From positions 62,001-126,000 of the forward strand of contig VSSA01000009.1 of assembly GCA_008123405.1 (NCBI GenBank): a DNA stretch of 64,000 bases. The letters are read 5' to 3'. The DNA comes from Nocardioides sp. BGMRC 2183 (lineage in GTDB: Bacteria; Actinomycetota; Actinomycetes; Propionibacteriales; Nocardioidaceae). Made by a program: the position numbers and the translations under genes. Shown here piece by piece: positions 31,268-39,836 of the stretch (its first letter is position 1; each line of letters begins with the position of its first letter). Below the pieces are notes generated by a model. It worked only from the letters and a program-made list of their open reading frames with translations, was not told the origin of the DNA and did not search any database.

Positions 31268-32680
31268 ATGAGCTTGACGGCAGCGATCCGCACCAACCCG
31301 ATGACGGGCTTCCAATGGGGCGTCGTGGCGATCTGCATCGGCCTGACCATGGTCGACGGGTACGAGATCCTGATCACGGCGTTCACGCTGCCCGCTCTGA
31401 CGCAGGAGTGGGGCCTGGGCGGCGGTCAGCAGGGGCTGGTGGCCTCGGTCGGCACGCTCGGGATGGGCATCGGAGCCGTCCTGCTCAGCCCGCTCGCCGA
31501 TCGGATCGGCCGGCGCCGGCACATCATCGCCTCGCTGGCGCTGATCGTCCCCGGGATGGTGCTCAGCGGGCTGGCCTGGTCGTTCGAGTCCTTCCTGGTC
31601 TTCCGGTTCGCCAGCGGGCTCTTCCTCGGCGGCATCGTGCCGAGCATCAACGTGCTCGTCGCGGAGTACGCGAACCAGCGACGCCGTGGCGCGGTGATGG
31701 GGGTCTACGGGATCGGGTTCCCGCTCGGGGCGGCGATCGGTGGGTTCCTCTCGGTCGAGCTGATCGACGCCTTCACCTGGCGGGGGCCCTACTTCTTCGC
31801 GGCACTGGTGACCGCCGCACTACTGCTGGTCTCGGTGGTCAAGCTCCCGGAGTCGGTCGCCTACCTGATCGAGAAGCGCCCGGCCGGCGCGCTCGACGCC
31901 TACAACCGGATCGCCGCGAAGCTCGACGTACCGCCCGCCGCCCAGCTGCCCCGGCCGGCCGCCGTCGACCCCGCCGAACGGAGCGGCTCGGTCTGGCACG
32001 GGATCATGCTGCCGCGCACGCTCCTGCTCTGGCTGGCCTACGCCACCTTGACCGCTGCCTTCTACTTCGCCAACAGCCTGACCGCCAAGCTGGTCACCGA
32101 GACCACCGGCGACCCCGACTTCGGCATCCGGGCCCAGGCCTTGGTCGCGGCCGGCGGTGTGGTCGGTGCGCTCGTCTTCGCCTACGTCTCCCGCTGGCTC
32201 CACCCGCGCCTGGTGACCGCGTGCATCATGGCCTTCGGCACGGTGGTCTTCTTCGCGTTCGCCGCGTTCTTCGACGACCGCCTGATGGTGATCGTGCTGG
32301 CGGTGGCGATCGGTTTCGCGGTCAACGGCGGACTCGCGGCCTACTACGCGATCAGCCCGTCGATCTACTCGATCGCGGTCCGTGCCTCCGCGGTCGGCCT
32401 GATGATGGGCCTCGGCCGGGTAGTCGCCTTCTTCGCCCCGAACGTTGCCACGTTCTTGCAGGAGCGCGGCTTCACCGCCGGCGACCTCTACCAGCTCTAC
32501 GGCCTGGTGCTGGTCGTCTCCGGACTCGCCGTCCTCGCCCTGCACGCGACGTACCGCGGAGACCACCGGCGCGACGCGATGGACGAGGAGGGGGAGCGGG
32601 ACGTCGAGCCGGCCACGGCCCCCGAGGCCCTCACGGCGCCGGCGGTGCCGGGAGCGCCTGGAGTGCGATCCACGCCCTGA
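31268..32680 (+). CDS. MFS transporter, aromatic acid:H+ symporter type
   Basis: 470 aa with 12 predicted helices. The AAHS signature is present: the helix-1 motif DGYEI (residues 26-30) and the loop motif GPLADRIGRRR-like SPLADRIGRRR near 76. It probably imports 3-phenylpropionate or hydroxyphenylpropionate for the neighbouring mhp enzymes. ATG 31268 follows GAGGAG. The C-terminal 60 residues are hydrophilic and Pro/Ala/Glu-rich. Its last 50 bp overlap the 3' end of the convergent PucR gene. Confidence 0.87.
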   Translation: MSLTAAIRTNPMTGFQWGVVAICIGLTMVDGYEILITAFTLPALTQEWGLGGGQQGLVASVGTLGMGIGAVLLSPLADRIGRRRHIIASLALIVPGMVLSGLAWSFESFLVFRFASGLFLGGIVPSINVLVAEYANQRRRGAVMGVYGIGFPLGAAIGGFLSVELIDAFTWRGPYFFAALVTAALLLVSVVKLPESVAYLIEKRPAGALDAYNRIAAKLDVPPAAQLPRPAAVDPAERSGSVWHGIMLPRTLLLWLAYATLTAAFYFANSLTAKLVTETTGDPDFGIRAQALVAAGGVVGALVFAYVSRWLHPRLVTACIMAFGTVVFFAFAAFFDDRLMVIVLAVAIGFAVNGGLAAYYAISPSIYSIAVRASAVGLMMGLGRVVAFFAPNVATFLQERGFTAGDLYQLYGLVLVVSGLAVLALHATYRGDHRRDAMDEEGERDVEPATAPEALTAPAVPGAPGVRSTP

Positions 32681-34127
32681 CCCGGTCCTCGGGATCGTCG
32701 AGTCGGAGCCCGGTCAGCGCCTCCACCTGCTCGATGCGGTGCCGCACGGTGTTGCGGTGGATGCCGAGCTCCGCTGCCACCTTCAGCCGTGAGCCGTGGT
32801 GGGCGAGGAAGATGAGCAGCGTGGCGCGCAGCTCGGGAGTGGTCGCCAGCGGTGTGAGCAGGGTCCGCGCGAAGTCGGCGGCGCGGTCGGGCTCGAGTAG
32901 CCCGAGGATTCCGGTCCGCACCACCCGCTCCCAGGCCACCACTGGGGAGCCTTCGCCGGCGCGGGCCAGCGCATGGCCCGCGGTCCGGTAGCCCGTCGCG
33001 ACGTCGTCGAGGGTCACCGGCTCGCCGATGCCGACCCTCGCCCCGGCGGCCGCCGCCGCGGCCGCGAGGGAGTCCGCCCGCTCCGGAGCGACCAACGCCA
33101 CCACGCCCTCGTCGTCGCGGGCGATCATCAGGCCCTCGTCCTCACCCGCCTCGATCAGGTCGCCCTCCGCAGAGGGCGCGCTCGACCGTGCCAGCACCAC
33201 GCACACCCGATCCGGTACGACGACGCGGCCGGCCGCCGCGCCGAGGACGAGCAGTGCTCCGTGGGTGTCTCCGGCCAGCAGCAGCGTGAGCGCCCGACCG
33301 CGCAGCGCACGATCGGCGTCGCGTCGCTCGGCGGCCCGCTCGCCGGCCAACCCGAGCAGCGCGACAGCGGTCCGCACGGCGCTCCGTCGCGCTTCGCCGG
33401 CGCCGTGGGGCAGCAGCACCCCGAGATAGCCGGACGGGCGGGCGCGGGCGCCGATCGGGTGCAGCTCGACGGTCGCGTCCGGTGTCGCCAGGGCGGACGC
33501 GGCCCGCAGCCCCTGCGGCCGGATCCGCGCCACCTCCTGGGCCAGGGCTGACAGATCCAGGTCGGCCGCCCGGGGGCCGGACGGGTCGATCAGCGGCGCC
33601 CCGTCCGGTGCGAGCACGACCGTCGCACCGCGCACCAGACGGGCCAGCCGTCGGGGGAGCGCGCTGCCGTCGTGAGCCTCCAACGCGGCGGTGATCAGCT
33701 CGCGCTGGCACCGCATCGCCTCGCGCGCCTCCTCTCGGTCGGCCTCCTCGAGCAGATCGGCGGTCGCGCGGCTCACCGCGACGAACGGGGTGCTGTGCGG
33801 GATCTCGATCAGGTTCAGGCGGTGCTGTCGACAGGCGCGGACCAGGCCCACGGGCGGCCGGGCGTGGGTGAGTCCGGTGGCCAGGCCGAGGGCGCAGACG
33901 CCCGCGGCAACCAGCCGCTCGACGTACCCGTCCCAGGCGCGACGCCAGCCGCGCATCCCCAACCCGGTGGTGAGCAGGAGCTCCCCACCCTCGAGGAACG
34001 GCGTCGGATCGTCGAGCTCGCTGGTGGCCACCCAGCGAACCGGGGCGTCGGCGTCGACGAGATGGGTGCGCCGCAACGCGAGCGAGTCGACCGCGAGCAG
34101 GTCGGCGAGGCTCACCATGGGTGACAT
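32631..34127 (-). CDS. PucR-family regulator of the gab genes
   Basis: 498 aa. N-terminal PucR purine-catabolism-type domain (LADLLAVDSLALRRTHLV, then FLEGGELLLTTG near 45), a central variable region, and a C-terminal PucR helix-turn-helix (LLIFLAHHGSRLKVAAELGI, then HRNTVRHRIEQVEALTG). PucR-type GabR activates gabTDP in Corynebacterium glutamicum, which supports a GABA role here. The start ATG 34127 is chosen because GACTGT (complement of 34134-34139) ends six bases before it. A perfect palindrome in the intergenic region overlaps this -10 box, suggesting autoregulation. Confidence 0.85.
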   Translation of the reverse strand: MSPMVSLADLLAVDSLALRRTHLVDADAPVRWVATSELDDPTPFLEGGELLLTTGLGMRGWRRAWDGYVERLVAAGVCALGLATGLTHARPPVGLVRACRQHRLNLIEIPHSTPFVAVSRATADLLEEADREEAREAMRCQRELITAALEAHDGSALPRRLARLVRGATVVLAPDGAPLIDPSGPRAADLDLSALAQEVARIRPQGLRAASALATPDATVELHPIGARARPSGYLGVLLPHGAGEARRSAVRTAVALLGLAGERAAERRDADRALRGRALTLLLAGDTHGALLVLGAAAGRVVVPDRVCVVLARSSAPSAEGDLIEAGEDEGLMIARDDEGVVALVAPERADSLAAAAAAAGARVGIGEPVTLDDVATGYRTAGHALARAGEGSPVVAWERVVRTGILGLLEPDRAADFARTLLTPLATTPELRATLLIFLAHHGSRLKVAAELGIHRNTVRHRIEQVEALTGLRLDDPEDRVRAWIALQALPAPPAP

Positions 34128-34131
34128 CTTC

Positions 34132-34158
34132 GCACAGTCGTCGACCAACAGACTGTGC
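34132..34158. promoter_or_regulatory. Perfect spaced palindrome between pucR-type gene and gabT
   Basis: GCACAGTC (34132-34139) and GACTGTGC (34151-34158) are exact inverted repeats with 11 bases between. Centre spacing is 19 bases, so both arms face the same side of the helix. The left arm covers the -10 box of the regulator gene and the right arm lies 34 bp before the gabT -10 box (TACGGT, 34192-34197). This is the best candidate site for the PucR-type regulator. Confidence 0.65.
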
Positions 34159-34203
34159 AGAACGGACCTCCCCAGTGCGGCTTCGGCGTCCTACGGTCGA
34201 CCC

Positions 34204-35571
34204 ATGACCAGCCACGCCGACCCCGCCAGTGCCACCGTCCACGGCGGTCCGGACCTTCCCCAGGAGCGACGCCTGGTCACCGGGATCCCCGGCCCACGCT
34301 CGGTCGAGCTCCACCAGCGCAAGCAGCAGGCGGTCTCCTCCGCGGTGGGCACGGTGCTCCCGGTCTACGCGGTCGCTGCCGGAGGCGGCGTGGTCGTCGA
34401 CGTCGACGGCAACTCGCTGATCGACTTCGGCTCCGGGATCGCGGTCACCACGGTCGGCAACAGTCACCCTGGGGTGGTCGCTGCGGTCACCGACCAGGTC
34501 GCCGCGTTCACCCACACCTGCTTCATGGTCACTCCGTACGACGGCTATGTCGCGGTCGCCGAGCGGCTCAACGCGCTCACGCCCGGAGACCACGAGAAGC
34601 GCACGGCGCTGTTCAACTCCGGCGCGGAGGCGGTGGAGAACGCGGTCAAGATCGCCCGCTCCCACACCGGGCGGCAGGCGGTCGTCGTCTTCGACCACGC
34701 CTACCACGGGCGGACGAACCTGACCATGGCGATGACCGCCAAGAACATGCCCTACAAGCACGGTTTCGGGCCGTTCGCCGGCGAGGTCTACCGCGCCCCG
34801 CTCTCCTACCCGTTCCGCGACGGGGGCCGGGACGGCGCCGACGCCGCCGCGCAGGCGATCGAGGTGATCGAGAAGCAGGTCGGGGCCACCAACCTCGCCG
34901 CCGTGGTGATCGAGCCGATCCTGGGCGAGGGCGGGTTCGTCGTACCGGCGTCCGGCTTCCTGGCCGCGATCGCCGCATGGTGCCGCGCCAACGGTGTCGT
35001 CTTCGTCGCCGACGAGGTGCAGACCGGAGTCGCCCGGACCGGTGCACTCTTCGCGTGCGAGCACGAGGGCGTCGTACCGGACCTGATCGTGACGGCGAAG
35101 GGGCTGGCCGGCGGCATGCCGCTCTCGGCCGTCACCGGCCATGCCGAGATCATGGACGCCCCGCACACCGGCGGCCTCGGCGGCACCTACGGCGGCAACC
35201 CGGTCGCCTGCGCCGCGGCACTTGCGGTGCTGGAGGCGGTCGCGGCCGACGGGCTGGTCGAGCGTGCCCGTGCGATCGAGGCGACGATGCTCCCTCGGCT
35301 GCGGGCGTTGCAGCAGGCCGACCCGCGCATCGGCGACGTGCGCGGCCGCGGTGCGATGATCGCGATCGAGTTGGTACGCCCGGGGACGACCGAGCCGGAT
35401 GCCGCGTTGACCGCGCAGCTCGCGGCGGCCGCGCACGCCGACGGCCTGATCGTGCTCACCTGCGGGACGTGGGGCAACGTGCTGCGGTTCCTTCCCCCGC
35501 TGGCCATCCCCGATCACCTGCTCGAGGAGGGACTGGACGTCCTCGAGCGGATCTTCGCGGCGTCCCGTTGA
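34204..35571 (+). CDS. gabT: 4-aminobutyrate aminotransferase
   Basis: 455 aa. Transfers the amino group of GABA to 2-oxoglutarate, giving succinate semialdehyde. PLP class-III motifs: NSGAEAVENAVKIAR near 139, the Tyr/His of AYHGRTN near 166, VADEVQTGVARTG near 265 and the PLP lysine in TAKGLAGG near 299, followed by GGTYGGNPVAC. ATG 34204 is six bases after TACGGT (34192-34197), so leaderless. gabD follows with a four-base overlap. Confidence 0.94.
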   Translation: MTSHADPASATVHGGPDLPQERRLVTGIPGPRSVELHQRKQQAVSSAVGTVLPVYAVAAGGGVVVDVDGNSLIDFGSGIAVTTVGNSHPGVVAAVTDQVAAFTHTCFMVTPYDGYVAVAERLNALTPGDHEKRTALFNSGAEAVENAVKIARSHTGRQAVVVFDHAYHGRTNLTMAMTAKNMPYKHGFGPFAGEVYRAPLSYPFRDGGRDGADAAAQAIEVIEKQVGATNLAAVVIEPILGEGGFVVPASGFLAAIAAWCRANGVVFVADEVQTGVARTGALFACEHEGVVPDLIVTAKGLAGGMPLSAVTGHAEIMDAPHTGGLGGTYGGNPVACAAALAVLEAVAADGLVERARAIEATMLPRLRALQQADPRIGDVRGRGAMIAIELVRPGTTEPDAALTAQLAAAAHADGLIVLTCGTWGNVLRFLPPLAIPDHLLEEGLDVLERIFAASR

Positions 35572-37028
35572 CCGCCGCACTCAGCAGGTACGTCGCCGGC
35601 CTGGACCCCGTGCGAGCCCTGCGCATCGACGGCCGGGCGCACAGCGCGGCCATGACCTTCGCCGTCCACGACCCCGCCACCACCACGGTGGTCGCTCGGG
35701 TCGCGGACGCCGGCGTCGAGCACGCTGCGGCGGCGGTCGATGCAGCGGCCGACGCGTTGCCGGGGTGGCGAGACACCGCACCCCGCGAGCGTGCCGAGGT
35801 CCTGCGGCGAGCGTTCGAGCTGATCGTCGCCGACAGCGACCGCCTGGTCGCGCTGATCACGGCGGAGAACGGCAAGTCCGCAGCCGATGCCCGGGCGGAG
35901 GTCGGCTACGCGGCCGAGTTCTTCCGCTGGTTCGCGGAGGAGGCGGTGCGCACCGACGGCGACTTCGGACTCGCTCCGGCCGGCGGTGCGCACACGCTGG
36001 TCACCCATCGACCGGTCGGTGTCGCCGCGCTGGTGACCCCGTGGAATTTCCCGGCGGCGATGGCGACCCGCAAGATCGCCCCCGCGCTGGCGGCCGGTTG
36101 CACCGTGGTCCTGAAGCCGGCTGCCGAGACCCCGCTGACCGCGCTCGCGCTGGCCGACCTGCTCGCCGACGCCGGAGTCCCGGCCGGCGTGGTGAACGTG
36201 GTGCCCGCGACCGCCGCGGCCGCCGTGGTCAGCACCTGGCTGGCCGACCCCCGGGTCCGCAAGCTCTCGTTCACCGGCTCCACCGGTGTGGGCCGTGCGC
36301 TGCTGGGTCAGGCTGCCGACCGCGTCGTCAACGCCAGCATGGAGCTCGGCGGCAACGCGCCCTTCGTGGTCACCGCCGACGCCGATCTGGATGCCGCCGT
36401 CGCCGGTGCGATGGTCGCGAAGTTCCGCAACGGCGGCCAGGCCTGCACGGCCGCCAACCGGTTCTACGTGCACGCGGAGGTCCACGACGCGTTCGTGGCG
36501 AGGTTCGGTGCGGCGGTCGAGGCGCTGCAGGTCGGGCGAGCTGCTGACGGCGCCGAGATCGGGCCCCTGATCAGTGCGGCGGCTCGGGAACGGGTCGCCG
36601 CCGCCGTCGATGCCGCGGTGGCCGGCGGCGCGCGGATCTCCCATCGTTCGACCGCGCCCGAGACGGGCTGGTTCTACCCGCCGACCCTCCTCACCGGGCT
36701 CGCCCCGGACGCTGCGCTGCTCGCCGAGGAGATCTTCGGCCCGGTCGCCCCGGTGGTCGCCTGGACCGATGAGGGCGAGGTGATCCGCTACGCCAACGAC
36801 ACCGAGTTCGGGCTCGCCGCCTACGTCTACGCCGGCCGGTTCCAGGATGCCCTGCGCCTCGCCGCCCGGATCGAGGCCGGGATGGTCGGCATCAACCGCG
36901 GCGTCGTCTCCGACCCCTCCGCCCCCTTCGGTGGGGTGAAGCAGAGCGGTCTCGGCCGTGAGGGCGCCCGCGACGGCCTCCGGGAGTTCCAGGAGCCCCA
37001 GTACCTCAGCGTCGACCTCGGGGTCTAG
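35568..37028 (+). CDS. gabD: Succinate-semialdehyde dehydrogenase
   Basis: 486 aa. Oxidises succinate semialdehyde to succinate with NAD(P)+. Aldehyde dehydrogenase motifs: TPWNFPAAM near 156, KPAAETPLTA near 182, FTGSTGVGR near 236, general base in MELGGNAPF near 258 and catalytic Cys in GGQACTAANR near 292. The rare start codon TTG 35568 is chosen because it overlaps the gabT stop (TTGA) and gives the family length. Together gabT and gabD form a complete GABA-to-succinate shunt. Confidence 0.92.
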   Translation: MTAALSRYVAGLDPVRALRIDGRAHSAAMTFAVHDPATTTVVARVADAGVEHAAAAVDAAADALPGWRDTAPRERAEVLRRAFELIVADSDRLVALITAENGKSAADARAEVGYAAEFFRWFAEEAVRTDGDFGLAPAGGAHTLVTHRPVGVAALVTPWNFPAAMATRKIAPALAAGCTVVLKPAAETPLTALALADLLADAGVPAGVVNVVPATAAAAVVSTWLADPRVRKLSFTGSTGVGRALLGQAADRVVNASMELGGNAPFVVTADADLDAAVAGAMVAKFRNGGQACTAANRFYVHAEVHDAFVARFGAAVEALQVGRAADGAEIGPLISAAARERVAAAVDAAVAGGARISHRSTAPETGWFYPPTLLTGLAPDAALLAEEIFGPVAPVVAWTDEGEVIRYANDTEFGLAAYVYAGRFQDALRLAARIEAGMVGINRGVVSDPSAPFGGVKQSGLGREGARDGLREFQEPQYLSVDLGV

Positions 37029-37032
37029 TTGC

Positions 37033-37064
37033 CGCTGACCCGGCGCAAACGCACACGGGCCGGG
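37033..37064 (+). repeat. Single copy of the 32-bp repeat after gabD
   Basis: CGCTGACCCGGCGCAAACGC begins at 37033, five bases after the gabD stop, in the 50-bp gap before the convergent siderophore-interacting protein gene. It carries the GGCGCAAA variant also seen in the inner copies at 26609 and 26670. No second copy is adjacent. Confidence 0.85.
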
Positions 37065-37078
37065 CGGGTCCTGGGAGA

Positions 37079-38053
37079 TCAGGACCGCATCGCGACGCCC
37101 TCGCGCCAGTAGCCCATGAACGCGACCTGCGAGCGGTCCAGCCCCAGGTCCTTGACGAGGGTACGACGCAGCCCGGTGACCACCTTGGACTCACCGGCGA
37201 TCCAGGCATAGAGCCCGGCGAACGGTCCTTCGTCGGTCGGCGCCGTCGTCGCGGCCGCGACCTCCTCGCCGGAGGAGGAGTAGATCGGGGTCTCCCACAG
37301 GTCGGGGTCGATCTCGTCGTCACTGACCTCGGGCAGCGCGGCCTCGGCCCGGTCCTGCGCCAGGTGGGCCAGCACGGTGGGAGCGAGCTCCGCCCCGCGG
37401 TGACCGCCGGCCCGGGGCAGCCAGGTGACCGAGACGCCTTCGGGGGCCGGCATGTCGTCGTACCGGTCGGCGGGGGTGACGGTCTCCAGGAAGACCGCGC
37501 CACGGGCATCGGCGGGAAGGTCGCGCAGGATGCCGCGGATCGCCGGAGCGGCGGTCTCGTCGCCGACGATCAAGAGGCGCTCGGCCTCGCCGGGTGCCCA
37601 CTCGATGCCGCCGAAGAGGTGTCCCTTGCGCGGGCACAGGACGATCAGCTCGTCGTCGACCGAGGCGCCCAGCGCCCAGGCGTTGCCGGCGCCCGAGGGC
37701 TCCTCGCCCGGTGCGGGCTCGTGCACCACGATGTCGACGACCAGTCGGGTGTCCGCGCCGTCGCCGACGGCGTCGCGGATCGTGTAGGTGCGGATCGATC
37801 CCCGCTCGTCCTCGGGGATCTGCTGCCAGGTGGTCCACCAGGAGTCGTCCATGCCGTCGAAGGAGGGCAGCGTGCCGGCGGCGTTGGGGAAGATCAGCTT
37901 GATCCGCTGGTCCAGGATCGGTCCGTCCACCCCGAACTCGGCGAGGCGGTCGCCGCCCAGCTCGAAGCGGATCACCGACGGGCTCACCCGCTCCACGGAG
38001 CGCACCGCGACGCGGTCCAGGATCATCGGCAGCTCATCGACGTAGGAGTTCAC
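37079..38053 (-). CDS. Siderophore-interacting protein (FAD-binding ferric reductase)
   Basis: 324 aa. Reduces ferric siderophores in the cytoplasm to release iron. FAD-binding RTYTIRD near residue 88, an NAD(P)H-domain start in LLIVGDETAAPAIRGIL near 161, and the C-terminal signature MGYWREG of the SIP/ViuB family near 315. An acidic insertion of about 35 residues at about 240-275 separates the last strands. GTG 38053 is seven bases after TAGCAT (complement of 38061-38066). An IdeR/DtxR-type iron box overlaps the promoter, so expression is expected to rise when iron is scarce. Confidence 0.9.
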   Translation of the reverse strand: MNSYVDELPMILDRVAVRSVERVSPSVIRFELGGDRLAEFGVDGPILDQRIKLIFPNAAGTLPSFDGMDDSWWTTWQQIPEDERGSIRTYTIRDAVGDGADTRLVVDIVVHEPAPGEEPSGAGNAWALGASVDDELIVLCPRKGHLFGGIEWAPGEAERLLIVGDETAAPAIRGILRDLPADARGAVFLETVTPADRYDDMPAPEGVSVTWLPRAGGHRGAELAPTVLAHLAQDRAEAALPEVSDDEIDPDLWETPIYSSSGEEVAAATTAPTDEGPFAGLYAWIAGESKVVTGLRRTLVKDLGLDRSQVAFMGYWREGVAMRS

Positions 38054-38067
38054 GGCGACGATGCTAC

Positions 38068-38086
38068 TGAGGCGAGCCTAACCTGC
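38068..38086. promoter_or_regulatory. IdeR/DtxR-type iron box
   Basis: On the minus strand the site reads GCAGGTTAGGCTCGCCTCA, agreeing with the 19-base iron-box consensus TWAGGTTAGSCTWACCTWA at 14 positions. It sits just upstream of the -10 box of the siderophore-interacting protein gene, the usual position for iron-dependent repression. Confidence 0.75.
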
Positions 38087-38133
38087 CTAAACGTGGTCCC
38101 AGGCTCAACGCGGTCCCACCCGGACCGAGATCG

Positions 38134-38709
38134 TCAGATCGAGGTGCGATGGAAGTTCTGGAACGAGCGCGAGGGGGTCGGCCCGCGCTGCCCCTGATAG
38201 CGCGACCCGTACTTCTCCGAGCCGTAAGGGTGCTCGGAGGGCGAGGTGAGTCGGAAGAAACAGAACTGCCCGATCTTCATCCCCGGATAGAGCTTGATCG
38301 GCAGCGTCGCGACGTTCGCCAGCTCCAACGTGACATGGCCGGAGAACCCCGGATCGACGAACCCGGCGGTGGCGTGCGTGAGCAGGCCGAGGCGGCCCAA
38401 CGAGGACTTCCCCTCGACCCGCGCGGCCACGTCGTCAGGCAGCGAGACCACCTCGTACGTCGACCCCAGCACGAACTCGCCCGGGTGCAGGATGAACGCG
38501 TCGTCGCCGGTCGGCTCGACCTCGCGGGTGAGGTCGGACTGGTCGGCGGCCGGGTCGATGTGCGGGTACTTGTGGTTGTCGAAGACGCGGAAGAACCGGT
38601 CCAGCCGTACGTCGATGCTCGAGGGCTGCAGCATCGAGGGGTCCCAGGGGTCCATGGCGATCCGGCCGGCGTCGATCTCGGCGAGGATGTCGCGGTCGCT
38701 GAGCAGCAC
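38134..38709 (-). CDS. dcd: dCTP deaminase
   Basis: 191 aa. Deaminates dCTP to dUTP, or to dUMP in the bifunctional actinobacterial form. The sequence shows [11 protein letters not shown] near 28, [23 protein letters not shown] split near 100-120 with the catalytic Glu/Arg region, and the C-terminal closing segment [11 protein letters not shown]. The length and the terminal TPSRSFQNF match mycobacterial bifunctional Dcd:Dut. GTG 38709 is six bases after TAAGGT (complement of 38716-38721), hence leaderless. Confidence 0.95.
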   Translation of the reverse strand: MLLSDRDILAEIDAGRIAMDPWDPSMLQPSSIDVRLDRFFRVFDNHKYPHIDPAADQSDLTREVEPTGDDAFILHPGEFVLGSTYEVVSLPDDVAARVEGKSSLGRLGLLTHATAGFVDPGFSGHVTLELANVATLPIKLYPGMKIGQFCFFRLTSPSEHPYGSEKYGSRYQGQRGPTPSRSFQNFHRTSI

Positions 38710-38806
38710 GTCCGCACCTTATCCGAGCGGTGAGGTGGCTCACCGCGCCGCACGCAGGCCGGACCCGGGTCGCGGCTGCAGGTGCGTCGCGACGCACAAT
38801 GGCGCG

Positions 38807-39622
38807 GTGGTTCTCGACGCACTGATCCCCGGGCGCTTCCGTCGGTACGTCGCCCTCGGCGACTCCTTCACCGAAGGCGTCGGCGACCCCGACCCGACCC
38901 GCCCCAACGGCGTCCGCGGCTGGGCCGACCGCTTCGCCGAGGCGCTCGCGCTCGGGGACGCCGGCGTCGGCTACGCCAACCTGGCCATCCGGGGCCGCAA
39001 GCTCCACGCCATCCTCGGCGAGCAGTTGGCCCCCGCCCTCGACCTCGCCCCCGACCTGGTCACCATCTACGCCGGCGGCAACGACATCCTCCGCCCCCGG
39101 GTCGACATCGACGCCATGATCACCGCGTACGACGATGCCATCGCCCAACTGCGCGGCACCGGCGCCACCGTGCTGGTCTGGTCGGCCTTCGGCGCGCGGT
39201 CCTCGAAGGCCTGGAAGCCGATGCGTGGCCGCTTCGCGTACTACAACGAGGGCGTCCGGGAGATCGCCGACGCGCGCGGTGCCGTGCTGGTCGACTACTG
39301 GCGGATGCGCGAGTACGACGACTGGGGCTACTGGGACACCGACCGGCTGCACATGTCCTCGGCCGGTCACGCCCTGATGGCCACCAAGGTGCTCGATCGC
39401 CTCGGCCTCCGCCACGAGCTTGCACGCCCGGGCCCCCTACAGCGCCCCGTGCTCGACCCGAAGGCGCAGCGCGCCGCCAACCGGCAGTGGGCGCGCGAGC
39501 ACCTCGGCCCCTGGGTGCAGCGTCGCGTCACCGGCCGCTCCTCAGGCGACGGCCTCTCCCCGAAGTACCCGTCCTACGTATCGCCCCTCACCTGGGCACC
39601 GCTCGCCACCGCCGGAGAGTGA
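38807..39622 (+). CDS. SGNH/GDSL hydrolase
   Basis: 271 aa. Cytoplasmic esterase/lipase-like enzyme: block I ALGDSFTEG near residue 16 with the nucleophile Ser, the Gly block NLAIRGRKL, block III GGNDIL near 89, and block V DRLHMSSAGH near 184 with catalytic Asp and His. There is no signal peptide. GTG 38807 is six bases after CACAAT (38795-38800). The C-terminal 70 residues (after 200) are basic with WAREHLGPWVQRR, common in the actinobacterial subfamily. Substrate unknown. Confidence 0.87.
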   Translation: MVLDALIPGRFRRYVALGDSFTEGVGDPDPTRPNGVRGWADRFAEALALGDAGVGYANLAIRGRKLHAILGEQLAPALDLAPDLVTIYAGGNDILRPRVDIDAMITAYDDAIAQLRGTGATVLVWSAFGARSSKAWKPMRGRFAYYNEGVREIADARGAVLVDYWRMREYDDWGYWDTDRLHMSSAGHALMATKVLDRLGLRHELARPGPLQRPVLDPKAQRAANRQWAREHLGPWVQRRVTGRSSGDGLSPKYPSYVSPLTWAPLATAGE

Positions 39623-39666
39623 GGTAGCATCCTCCACGCCTCGGCGGTTAGGCCGACCGGGCGCCT

Positions 39667-39742
39667 GCGGATGTAGCTCAGTTGGTAGAGCGCGACCTTC
39701 CCAAGGTCGATGTCGCGAGTTCGAATCTCGTCATCCGCTCCA
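39667..39742 (+). tRNA. tRNA-Gly (CCC anticodon), CCA encoded
   Basis: The 76-nt sequence folds as a normal tRNA: acceptor GCGGATG paired with CATCCGC, D-arm GCTC/GAGC around AGTTGGTA, anticodon stem CGACC/GGTCG with loop TTCCCAA (anticodon CCC), and T-arm GCGAG-TTCGAAT-CTCGT with one non-Watson-Crick closing position. The discriminator is T and CCA is encoded at 39740-39742. It lies alone between the GDSL hydrolase and the MFS gene. Confidence 0.95.
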
Positions 39743-39760
39743 AGTAGATGGGTCGCCAGG

Positions 39761-39836
39761 TTGGGTCGCGCTCGAGCGCGACGCTGTGCCCGACGTCGAT
39801 GTCGCGAGTTCGAATCTCGTCATCCGCTCCAAGTAG
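39761..39836 (+). pseudogene. Degenerate tRNA-Gly copy (3' half intact)
   Basis: The last 42 nt (39795-39836) are identical to 39706-39747, covering the variable region, T-arm, acceptor 3' strand, CCA and five bases beyond. Upstream, GCTC directly abuts GAGCGCGAC (39770-39782), so the D-loop is lost, the anticodon loop has a three-base insertion, and the 5' acceptor strand is gone. It cannot fold as a functional tRNA. Flanking sequence after both copies is also similar (GCCAGGTTG), so this is a tandem duplication that decayed. Confidence 0.8.

Noticed and set aside
30414-32680. KstR control of the mhp cluster
   Set aside because: I found no TNNAACNNGTTNNA site upstream of mhpC, the IclR gene or the MFS gene; ATGCAC motifs and an IclR regulator are present instead.
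32678-32687. TGACCCGG after the MFS stop as a repeat copy
   Set aside because: The match is eight bases and lies within the coding sequence of the overlapping convergent PucR gene.
39795-39836. Second functional tRNA-Gly
   Set aside because: Only the 3' half is intact; D-loop and 5' acceptor strand are missing, so no cloverleaf can form.
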